From positions 1 to 42,432 of the forward strand of contig JAEINY010000024.1 in assembly GCA_016342595.1 (NCBI GenBank): a stretch of 42,432 nucleotides of DNA, written 5' to 3'. Shown in pieces: positions 18,143-30,310 of the stretch. Position 1 is the first letter of the stretch. Each line of letters opens with the position of its first letter. Origin of the DNA: Marinilabiliaceae bacterium. GTDB lineage: Bacteria > Bacteroidota > Bacteroidia > Bacteroidales > Marinilabiliaceae. The position numbers were made by a program, and so were the translations under genes. The notes under the pieces were generated by a model, which made no database searches, was not told where the DNA came from, and saw only the letters and a program-made list of their open reading frames with translations.

Positions 18143-19261
18143 TTACTTACCAAAAACTGACAAATCCCATTCATCGTGCCATTCCAAAACAATGTTCCCG
18201 TTTTCATCAAATTGAACAGGCAACCAGATGTACCTGGAATCCGGTAAATCATCCTTATTCCAACGATCCGCCATAAACACAAAAGCATCCGACTTTCCTT
18301 GAATGGGTAAAACATATGTACTCTGAGAAATGAATGTTTTTTCAGCATCGTCTCCCACACAGGGATTACCCAATTCCTTCCAAGGCCCCCAAATAGATTC
18401 TGCCACAGCTGACCGGGCTGGATTGGGTTCCCAGGCCGTACAACCGGATGCCATGAAATAATACTTGCCGTTTCTTTTAAAAACAGCAGGCGCTTCCATC
18501 TTCCGCCCCGTAAAAATACGCTTGTACTCTCCCTTGGGTCGCAAATAATCATCGGTCAATTCAGAAATGTGCATGGTGGCATTGTTTTCGGAGGAATAGA
18601 AGTGGTAAGCTTTTCCATCATCATCCACAAAAACGGTCATATCCCTGGCCATCTGTCCACCTTCAAAATCACGTGCTAAAACACCTTCAATGGTATCCGA
18701 TGCTGTCACATTTAGCGGCCACACCCCTGCATTGGGTCTAAAACTTTCGATGTAATTGAACGGTCCGGTTGGCGAATCGCTCACAGCCACACCAGCTGCT
18801 GCCTTTGAATAGTCCTTGCTATCCACATGCATCCACATCACAAATTGATTCGTTTTTGCATTGAACACCACTTTAGGCCGTTCCAGTACATTATCAAAGT
18901 ACAAATCATGTGACGGATCATCCTTGACGGCTGGTAACACAATTCCTTCATCTTTCCAGTTGGTTAAATCATCGGACGAATAACAGGATACCCCGGTAAC
19001 ATCCACCCTGGTTCCACCCCATTTTTTATTACACTCCGGCAAATAGGTCTCACCTTGTTTCATCTCCCCATACCAATAATAAGTCCCTTCGTGAAACAAA
19101 ATGCCTCCACCATGGGCATTGATAGGTTGCCCATTGTTATCCAGCCATCGTTCGCCGGGTTTAAGACTTTTCTTTTCTGACTGGCATCCTGAGAATATGA
19201 ATGCGCTAATCACTGATAGCATCAATACTGTTATCACACTTCTGTTTTTCATCAACACCAT
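18143..19261 (-). CDS. GH43 glycoside hydrolase, exo-beta-1,3-galactanase type, lipoprotein
   Basis: Probably releases galactose from the non-reducing ends of beta-1,3-galactan. The five-bladed-propeller motifs are NAHGGGILFHEGTYYWYGE, LERPKVVF, MEAPAVFKRNGKYY and FISQSTYVLP. The usual GH43 N-terminal catalytic Asp is replaced by AHGGG, as in the exo-beta-1,3-galactanase group, in which a Glu acid and a Gln act instead. The counterparts here, counted from an upstream in-frame ATG at 19312, are E144, E273 and Q330. The signal peptide SAFIFSGC gives a lipidated Cys. I prefer the start at 19261, which has AGGAAAAAAA before the ATG and puts the signal peptide at the N terminus; 19252 is also possible. 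The gene lies 101 bp after the preceding sulfatase. Subfamily assignment is from memory and should be tested. Confidence 0.9.
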   Translation of the reverse strand: MVLMKNRSVITVLMLSVISAFIFSGCQSEKKSLKPGERWLDNNGQPINAHGGGILFHEGTYYWYGEMKQGETYLPECNKKWGGTRVDVTGVSCYSSDDLTNWKDEGIVLPAVKDDPSHDLYFDNVLERPKVVFNAKTNQFVMWMHVDSKDYSKAAAGVAVSDSPTGPFNYIESFRPNAGVWPLNVTASDTIEGVLARDFEGGQMARDMTVFVDDDGKAYHFYSSENNATMHISELTDDYLRPKGEYKRIFTGRKMEAPAVFKRNGKYYFMASGCTAWEPNPARSAVAESIWGPWKELGNPCVGDDAEKTFISQSTYVLPIQGKSDAFVFMADRWNKDDLPDSRYIWLPVQFDENGNIVLEWHDEWDLSVFGK

Positions 19262-19362
19262 TTTTTTTCCTGTGTCTGCTTTTGTTATTTCATCTCTTGT
19301 CATACTTTTCAATATTCATCAATTACACCTAAGCACACCATTCTCTAATGAATCCATTGAAA

Positions 19363-20877
19363 TTATCTGGATTTCTCCCCTTCTAAAATATGGTTCAACT
19401 CAGCTTGCATCTGCTTCACCAGCTTCTTATTCTCTGTGGCAATGTTTCTCTTCTCTCCCTTGTCTTTTGATAAATCATACAATTCAGGAAACTCCACAAT
19501 ACCTGATTCGATGCCTTTGATGGAATTGATCCAGCGTTTAGCCTTTGATTGGGATGGATGAATGTATTTGTAATTCCCCATTCTCAATGAATAGGTAAAA
19601 GATTCTTCCAACATAATTTCCCGACCTTCGGATGATTGCCCCAGGAATGTTTTCAGATAATCCTGACTATCGGGAGCTTCATTGTCTTTCAAATCATGCC
19701 CCACCAAAGCAGCGATGGAGCCATATAGGTCAATGTGGTTCACCAATGCATCACTCTTACCAGGTTTGATGACTGCCGGCCAGTAAGTGATGGTTGGCAC
19801 GCGGGTTCCCGCTTCGTAGGCACTGTATTTACCGCCTCTGTACGGGCCGCCAGGTTTATGTTTTCCAATGCGCTCCACGGCGTGATCCGCGTAACCATCA
19901 TCCAAAACAGGACCGTTATCACTGGAGAAAATGATGAGCGTATTCTCCGCGATATTCAACTTCTCCAAATGCTTCATCAACTGACCGGTAATCCAGTCCA
20001 TCTGTACAATGGCATCGCCACGGGGTCCCATCTTGGTGGCACCTTCAAAACGATGATCTGGCAAACGCGGCACATGGATATCATGAAAAGCAAAATACAT
20101 GAAAAAGGGATGATCCTTGTTCTCATCCATAAATACACGCGCCTTCTGCAACATCTGGTGAGGCACTGTTTCATCTCGCCAACGGGCTGCATTACCGCCC
20201 GACATGTAACCAATGCGACTCACGCCATTGACGATGGTCTTGGCATGCTCATGGTCGGCTCCATAGCGCAGTATATCATAATCTTCGTATCCGGTTGGAT
20301 CTGTTCCCACTTTTTTCTTGTAACTCACTTCAATAGGATCTTCAGGATCCAGGCCCACTACATGGTGATTTTCCACCAACACACAAGGCACCCGGTCACC
20401 GGTGGCGGGAATGAGGTAACTGTAATCGAAGCCGATCTCCAATGGACCAGGTGTGATCTTTCCATTCCAGTCCACATTGCCATCACCCAGTCCCAAATGC
20501 CATTTTCCAATGACAGAGGTGGTATAGCCATGCTGTTTCAACATGCCTGGTAAGGTTGGCATATCCGGTGTGATGAGCATGGGCGCATCGCCCGGGAGAA
20601 TGGCTGCATTTTTGCGAAAGGCAAAACTACCGGTCAACAATGAGAAGCGAGAGGGCGTACAGGTGGCTGCCGAACAGTGTCCATCGGTAAAAACCACACC
20701 TCCTTCGGCCAGCTTATCAATATTGGGTGTTTGCACTTGGGTGGCTCCGTAACAACTTAAATCGCCATAGCCCAGGTCATCCACGTAGATGACGACGATA
20801 TTGGGTTTCTCTGTTTGAGCGAAGGTGAGGCTTCCTGCTGTTAGGAGTGTTAGTAATGATAGATTTATCTTTTTCAT
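19363..20877 (-). CDS. Formylglycine-dependent sulfatase (S1), secreted
   Basis: Glycan sulfatase of 504 residues with a Sec signal peptide (ends SLTFAQ, residue 21). It has an early metal motif YVDDLGYGDLSCYG and FGly signature ATCTPSRFSLLTG with C73. GKWHLGLGDGNVDW and the late metal motif FSSDNGPVLDDGY follow. It has a CTPSR core and a long insertion after the GKWHLG region (about 130-240), so it belongs to a different subfamily from the two CGPSR sulfatases in this operon; it probably attacks a different sulfate position. The start ATG at 20877 is the first that gives a clean signal peptide. It lies downstream of the sulfatase-GH16 gene, with a hairpin repeat (20892-20933) in the 70-bp gap. 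Confidence 0.94.
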   Translation of the reverse strand: MKKINLSLLTLLTAGSLTFAQTEKPNIVVIYVDDLGYGDLSCYGATQVQTPNIDKLAEGGVVFTDGHCSAATCTPSRFSLLTGSFAFRKNAAILPGDAPMLITPDMPTLPGMLKQHGYTTSVIGKWHLGLGDGNVDWNGKITPGPLEIGFDYSYLIPATGDRVPCVLVENHHVVGLDPEDPIEVSYKKKVGTDPTGYEDYDILRYGADHEHAKTIVNGVSRIGYMSGGNAARWRDETVPHQMLQKARVFMDENKDHPFFMYFAFHDIHVPRLPDHRFEGATKMGPRGDAIVQMDWITGQLMKHLEKLNIAENTLIIFSSDNGPVLDDGYADHAVERIGKHKPGGPYRGGKYSAYEAGTRVPTITYWPAVIKPGKSDALVNHIDLYGSIAALVGHDLKDNEAPDSQDYLKTFLGQSSEGREIMLEESFTYSLRMGNYKYIHPSQSKAKRWINSIKGIESGIVEFPELYDLSKDKGEKRNIATENKKLVKQMQAELNHILEGEKSR

Positions 20878-20891
20878 GGTATTTCTTTTCT

Positions 20892-20960
20892 CCCAGACTA
20901 AAGTCTGGGGTTATCACTGAAGTCTGGGGTTATGCATGTCCTTCACACTAAAGGCTGGGG
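20892..20960. repeat. CTGGGGTTA hairpin repeat between sulfatase genes
   Basis: CCCAGACT/AGTCTGGG forms a perfect 8-bp stem (20892-20899, 20902-20909). AAGTCTGGGGTTAT (20901-20914) is repeated exactly at 20920-20933, and a variant AAAGGCTGGGGTTTT follows from about 20950. That third copy overlaps the last codons of the upstream gene. A related 9-bp hairpin is at 23211-23230. Confidence 0.8.
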
Positions 20961-23173
20961 TTTTGATATACTCGTACATAGTCCACTTCGTAGTGGCGCG
21001 GGAAGGTGGTGTTTGACGGATCGCCGCCGTTGGAGCCGATGGCCATGTTCAATAAGATGTATTGAGGTTGATGAAAGGGATTGGTCCCATCAGCATTGAG
21101 GGTCCTGGTTAGATCGATCTCATTGAGCAAGCGATCATCGAGGTACAAACGAATGTAATCTTCGGTCCAATCCATCTTCCAGATGTGAAATTTATCGGCC
21201 CAATCCTGTTCTTTTTCTGTGAATTGAGAAAAGGGAATTTTAACCCCATCCCACACCGCTTGCATTTGCGCATCGGCCCAGGCGGCATTGGCCAGTAATT
21301 TGGCTTCCCCTTCAAAACGGTAATACTCCATTTGATCCACTTCACCATTGGCGGGCCATTGGTTCTCAACTCCCAGAGTCCAGATAGCCGGCCACAAGCC
21401 CATGGAAGTATCAATTCGTGCACGTACTTCCATGATCCCATATTGAAATGCGAACTTATCTTTGGTTTTAATACAAGCTGAGGTATAGTCGGCCTTTACG
21501 CGATTTTTACGCCAATTCTTACTCCGCTTTTTGTAATGCGGATTTACCACCTCTTCCCGACGGCCTTCGATCGTTAATACACCCTTGCTGATGTTGGCAT
21601 TATCAGCCTGGTACCATTGCAATTCATGATTACGTACAAACCCGGTTTCATCGGCCCAGAATTCATCATTGGGCTTGCCTTCCCCGTTAAACTCATCTGA
21701 CCAAAGCAGTTCATAGCCTTCCGGCACTTTGGCTTCCAACACATCCGGTTGATAGGGATTCACCAGCTTAAAACGATCGGGATTCTGTTGGGTGTATTCT
21801 TTGTTTTGCATCAAGCCTAAAAAGATGGGATCCTTTAATTCTGATTCCCACTGCTCATAAGCTGCTTTTAATTCCGGATAATGGTTTTCTTCCGAAAGTG
21901 CCAGACTTTGAGCTTCACTAATATCATCGGCCAGGTTATACACCTCCTCCACCTCACTCTTATACTTCACCAGTTTATGGTCACCACTGCGGATAGCAAA
22001 GGCTTTCTGATCATATTTGCGCCAGTACAACTGCTCGTGCGGCATTCCCGTCTCCTCGCCGGTTATGAATGGTACTATATTCACACCATCCAGTTTATTC
22101 TTAGGTGTGGCCTTGGCATAAGCGACGGCTGTGGCAAACATATCCAATGAAATAACCGGCTTTTCGTATACCTGACCAGCCGGAATATGACCGGGCCACT
22201 GCACTGCAAATGGCACATGAATCCCACCTTCGTACAAGCTGCCTTTTCCATCCCGTAAAGAGCCATTATCAGACGCATTGTGATGCTCCGGTCCGCCATT
22301 ATCAGATAGGAAGAAGACGATGGTATTTTCGTTAATGCCCAGTTCTTCAAGTTTATCAAGTACCTGCCCCACTCCATCATCCACGGCACTAACCATGGCT
22401 GCATAGGTTTTCCGCTTTTTATCTTTGATGTGATCAAAACGGCTCAGGTATTTTTCAGTGGCCTGCAAAGGTGTATGCGGGGCATTATAAGCCAGATAGA
22501 TAAAGAAGGGCTCATTCACCCTTCGTTCAATAAAATCAACCGCCTCACGTGACAGGGCATCAGTGAGGTATTCTTTTTCCTCTACCCGCCCATTATCTTT
22601 CATGAGTCTGGTGTTATACGCATCAAACTGAGCTCTTACTTCCGATATATCTTCCAGCGTCCACAATTCCGGCAAGTACTGGTGACCGCCGTTGAGGAAT
22701 CCGAAAAACTCATCAAATCCCCGATTCAGAGGCCATTGACTTTTATGTGCTCCCAGGTGCCATTTCCCCAATGCCAGACTTGTATAACCTTCACGCCCCA
22801 ATACAGTGGCCATGGTTTCTTCTGAAGATGGTAAGCCCTGCAAGGTATCACGAGGTGCCACCAATGGGTTACGACCAAAACCAAAACGCCCCTGGTAACG
22901 CCCGGTCATGATACCAGCTCGACTGGGGCCACAAACGGCATAGCTTACGTAACCATTTGTAAACCGCACGCCACTTTCGGCAATGCGATCGATGTTGGGT
23001 GTTGGAATATCTGTGCAGCCATTGAAGCCCACATCACCATATCCCTGGTCATCGGTGAGGATGATGATGACATTGGGTTTTTCTCCACTTGGTCGGGTCT
23101 GTGACTTTGCCTGGACACTCATTAAACTGAGTGGCAGTGACAAGAGTAATCCTGGTATTTTTAAGTTCATCAT
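20948..23173 (-). CDS. Sulfatase (S1)-GH16 fusion enzyme
   Basis: Two enzymes in one 741-residue secreted protein. After a signal peptide (about 1-24), residues 33-470 are an S1 sulfatase: DDQGYGDVGF, FGly signature VCGPSRAGIMTGRYQGRFG with C81, GKWHLGAH, and FLSDNGGPEHHN. From about Y487 (YELLWSDEFNG) to 739 there is a complete GH16 beta-jelly-roll with catalytic motif GEVDQMEYY: E611 nucleophile, D613, E616 acid/base. This is the ExDxxE (beta-bulge) type used by laminarinase-, agarase- and porphyranase-like GH16 enzymes. The fusion ends VDYVRVYQNPSL. It couples desulfation and endo-cleavage of one chain, so the likely product is desulfated beta-1,3- or beta-1,4-linked oligosaccharides. The reading frame through the junction is continuous. 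GH16 subfamily and linkage are undetermined. Confidence 0.95.
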   Translation of the reverse strand: MMNLKIPGLLLSLPLSLMSVQAKSQTRPSGEKPNVIIILTDDQGYGDVGFNGCTDIPTPNIDRIAESGVRFTNGYVSYAVCGPSRAGIMTGRYQGRFGFGRNPLVAPRDTLQGLPSSEETMATVLGREGYTSLALGKWHLGAHKSQWPLNRGFDEFFGFLNGGHQYLPELWTLEDISEVRAQFDAYNTRLMKDNGRVEEKEYLTDALSREAVDFIERRVNEPFFIYLAYNAPHTPLQATEKYLSRFDHIKDKKRKTYAAMVSAVDDGVGQVLDKLEELGINENTIVFFLSDNGGPEHHNASDNGSLRDGKGSLYEGGIHVPFAVQWPGHIPAGQVYEKPVISLDMFATAVAYAKATPKNKLDGVNIVPFITGEETGMPHEQLYWRKYDQKAFAIRSGDHKLVKYKSEVEEVYNLADDISEAQSLALSEENHYPELKAAYEQWESELKDPIFLGLMQNKEYTQQNPDRFKLVNPYQPDVLEAKVPEGYELLWSDEFNGEGKPNDEFWADETGFVRNHELQWYQADNANISKGVLTIEGRREEVVNPHYKKRSKNWRKNRVKADYTSACIKTKDKFAFQYGIMEVRARIDTSMGLWPAIWTLGVENQWPANGEVDQMEYYRFEGEAKLLANAAWADAQMQAVWDGVKIPFSQFTEKEQDWADKFHIWKMDWTEDYIRLYLDDRLLNEIDLTRTLNADGTNPFHQPQYILLNMAIGSNGGDPSNTTFPRHYEVDYVRVYQNPSL

Positions 23174-23210
23174 TTGATTTGATTATTAACGTATTTTCAT
23201 GCCTTTGGTG

Positions 23211-23230
23211 CCCCAGGCTAAAGCCTGGGG
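23211..23230. repeat. CTGGGGTTA hairpin directly after the GH2 stop codon
   Basis: CCCCAGGCT/AGCCTGGGG, a perfect 9-bp stem with an AA loop, abuts the GH2 stop codon at 23231-23233. It is the same repeat family as 20892-20960. It could act as a 3-prime-end stabiliser or processing site in the operon transcript. Confidence 0.8.
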
Positions 23231-28041
<4,811 letters not shown>

Positions 28042-28059
28042 CTGGTACTTTCTATTTTT

Positions 28060-29109
28060 TTACTCCTTGATAAATTTCAGGCAGTGCTGATTGACTTTAA
28101 GCAGGTACAATCCTTTGGGCAAATCAGCCACATTGATGGTTTGTTGATGGTTTACATGTTTTACCATGGAGCCACTTCTATCAAAAATGACCGCTTCTTT
28201 TATCTCTTCGTCAGACACTATCCGCAATTCATCCTGCACAGGATTTTTGGCAAGACGTATATTGTCTGGTAATTTCACATCCTGAAGATCCGTACTGGTA
28301 TCCTTTTTCCACACTCTTACATAATCCACGTAACTATGAGCAGGGTAAGTCCCATTGGTAAAATCACCATCCCCAAAACTGGCTCCTACCGATAACCATA
28401 ACCACTCCTTCACCTGGGGTATCCCCACACCGGTATAAGTCCATTTCTTGATGCCATCGTAATAAATCGTAATAAAATCAGGTGTCCAATGCATGGCGAA
28501 AGTGTGGTAGCCGGCATGTACACCCGGTGCATCCCAATGATTTGTTTTCGCCTTTTTATCGGCACCATATCCATCCCAATGTAAAACAGTTTGACATTTA
28601 TCCGTTAACCGGGGGGACTCAAAAATATCCACCTCACACCCATCAGCACCTGAACCATTGACATTGCTCTGGTAGTATCCTTGTGTCCAGAAGGCCGTAT
28701 GTATCGCTTCTGAGACCGGTGCAATTTGAATACGGGCTTCCATAAAGCCATACAAGGGTTCATACAGGCCCTTACTATCCACCGACCCGCAATACATGGT
28801 ATTCCCATCCGGTTTGGTCACTTTCAATACCAATTTACCAGCATCAACCGATACGTGATCCGCTTTCCACCACCAGTCATGAATACCCTTGTCCCAGCGC
28901 GGAGCTCTTGACTTAGTACTGACGGTGGCATTCCATCTGGAGGCATCCAGCGCATTAAACTCATCACTGAACTCCAGCACCCAATTATCTCCGGTGGGAA
29001 TATTTACATTGGGTTGCACATTAGCAGGTGTTGCCGGATCTTGCCACTGAGCGTTACTCACCGGCAAAATAACTAAACAGAAATAAAATATAATCAGGAT
29101 TTTCCTCAT
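28060..29109 (-). CDS. GH16 endo-glycanase with T9SS sorting tail
   Basis: Secreted endo-hydrolase, exported by T9SS and probably cell-surface attached. A signal peptide (RKILIIFYFCLVILPVSNAQ) starts at the ATG at 29109. An in-frame ATG at 29154 would add 15 residues before it, so I prefer 29109. The GH16 domain runs from WVLEFSDEFNALDASRW to VDYVRVWKK, with catalytic motif GCEVDIFES, ExDxxE type: E174 nucleophile, D176 and E179 acid/base when counted from 29154. About 75 residues at the C terminus look like a T9SS type A sorting domain (NPVQDELRIV, LPKGLYLLKVNQH). It differs from the GH16 in the sulfatase fusion in length and active-site neighbourhood, so the two probably cut different sites. 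Subfamily unknown. An agarase-, porphyranase- or laminarinase-like activity is possible. Confidence 0.93.
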   Translation of the reverse strand: MRKILIIFYFCLVILPVSNAQWQDPATPANVQPNVNIPTGDNWVLEFSDEFNALDASRWNATVSTKSRAPRWDKGIHDWWWKADHVSVDAGKLVLKVTKPDGNTMYCGSVDSKGLYEPLYGFMEARIQIAPVSEAIHTAFWTQGYYQSNVNGSGADGCEVDIFESPRLTDKCQTVLHWDGYGADKKAKTNHWDAPGVHAGYHTFAMHWTPDFITIYYDGIKKWTYTGVGIPQVKEWLWLSVGASFGDGDFTNGTYPAHSYVDYVRVWKKDTSTDLQDVKLPDNIRLAKNPVQDELRIVSDEEIKEAVIFDRSGSMVKHVNHQQTINVADLPKGLYLLKVNQHCLKFIKE

Positions 29110-29154
29110 AATAAAAATATCGTACTGTGGTGTAACAGCATGGAATATTCTCAC

Positions 29155-29493
29155 ACCCCATGCTGTTAACTAATAATTGCTTTCAAACCATTCTTGTCTT
29201 AAATAATAATGATTCTCACTTAAGCGCTCTAGCCGCGCGGCTTTTACTTTTTTTCTTCAGCAAAAAAAAGTAAACAAAAAATGCCGCTGCTGTCAATAAA
29301 TAACTGAAATTTAATTCCTCTACGCTGAAAGAAAATAACTCGCGTTGCTCAAACAGATTTTCTTTTTTACCGCTTCTATCCATTAAATTCCTTAACGTTA
29401 TTTCTTGAAGGCAGATCAAAAAGTAACCTCCTTATAAACTGAAATAATTCCTCAGCTACAGTTAAAAACAATTAGAATTTATTTAGGACACTA
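29155..29493. other. Intergenic region with palindrome and stem-loop repeat
   Basis: 339 bp between the CBM protein and the GH16 gene. AGCCGCGCGGCT (29231-29242) is a perfect 12-bp palindrome. TTACTTTTTTT (29244-29254) pairs with AAAAAAAGTAA (29263-29273) around an 8-nt loop. This resembles a common Bacteroidota intergenic repeat. An open frame at 29216-29419 on the - strand (67 codons, ending KSRAARALK) appears to be made by this repeat; I do not call it a gene. Confidence 0.7.
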
Positions 29494-30228
29494 TTACTTT
29501 ACTAGCACTTTTAAAATTTCCGATTTGCCTGAAATGCTGTTTACCTGTACCAGGTATAATCCATGTGGCTTCCCTGATAAGTCAACGCTTACTTCCTGAT
29601 TGGATAGCGTAGCCTCTTTCACGACCTGCCCCGCTGCATTGTAGACGGTATAACCAGTAATCGTTTCAGTTCCATTTATCTTGAATAATCCTGAAGAAGG
29701 ATTCGGTGCTACAGAAAAGGTATTGATCTCAGTAGATTCAATGGCTGTCGCCAATCCAAAGGTGACATCATCCACATAAAATGGCCCGATTCCATTGGCT
29801 TTATAAAATAAGACCCTCACTTTTCCTTGAGCAGGGGCTGTAAAATTCACGGAGTAAGGCGTCCAGGCATCGGCGTTAACCGCCACTGACCCAATCAATG
29901 GTTTACCACCGGCCAGTTCATCTTTTACCACCGCGTTGAAGGATTGTCCGGCATCTCTTAATTTACCATAAAAAGTCAATGTATACTGAGCACCGGCTAC
30001 CACATCCAATACTTGAAACAAAGAACCTTCTCCATTATTAATTTTTCCCGAAAAGTCGCCGCTATAGCAATAATCGATTGTTGTTTCATCAGCAGCGACG
30101 GTCATCCCGTTATTAAAACCCTGCCAGGGAGTTTTATCACCGGTTTCAAAATCGCCGTTGACAAGCTGGCCATTTACACACCAACTAAAAGCCACCCAAA
30201 GGACTGTAAAGAGTAATGATTTTTTCAT
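29494..30228 (-). CDS. Secreted carbohydrate-binding protein with T9SS sorting tail
   Basis: A small, non-catalytic surface protein. The 244 residues have a signal peptide (ends WCVNGQ). A jelly-roll carbohydrate-binding module follows (about 20-160: LVNGDFETGDKTPWQGFNNG, GSLFQVLDVVAGAQYTLTFY, RVLFYKANGIGPFYVDDVTF), of the CBM4/9/22-like fold. The C terminus is a T9SS type A tail (FSVAPNPSSGLFKI, LSGKPHGLYLVQVN). Its CBM is recognisably homologous to the C-terminal CBM of the adjacent GH128-like protein, so the pair probably binds the same glycan. It could act as a surface anchor or tether. A 12-bp hairpin lies 33 bp upstream, in the gap to the GH128-like gene. Confidence 0.85.
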   Translation of the reverse strand: MKKSLLFTVLWVAFSWCVNGQLVNGDFETGDKTPWQGFNNGMTVAADETTIDYCYSGDFSGKINNGEGSLFQVLDVVAGAQYTLTFYGKLRDAGQSFNAVVKDELAGGKPLIGSVAVNADAWTPYSVNFTAPAQGKVRVLFYKANGIGPFYVDDVTFGLATAIESTEINTFSVAPNPSSGLFKINGTETITGYTVYNAAGQVVKEATLSNQEVSVDLSGKPHGLYLVQVNSISGKSEILKVLVK

Positions 30229-30260
30229 AAAAGATAGATTTAGATTAATGAATTAAAGGT

Positions 30261-30300
30261 GAATGTCCGAAGCATTTAAACTTTTTTTCTTCGGACATTC
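30261..30300. promoter_or_regulatory. 12-bp perfect stem-loop between GH128-like and CBM genes
   Basis: GAATGTCCGAAG (30261-30272) and CTTCGGACATTC (30289-30300) pair exactly around a 16-nt loop. In the operon sense strand the loop is A-rich and there is no long T-run after the stem, so an mRNA-stabilising or processing role is likelier than termination. Confidence 0.7.
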
Positions 30301-30310
30301 CTATTTATGC

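Noticed and set aside
19735-20553. Long + strand open frame (272 codons) antisense to a sulfatase
   Set aside because: It is entirely inside the - strand sulfatase gene with intact motifs; the composition is that of an antisense shadow.
29216-29419. 67-codon - strand frame ending KSRAARALK
   Set aside because: Its C-terminal half is the translation of a palindrome and A/T stem-loop repeat that resembles a common intergenic element; more likely repeat than gene.
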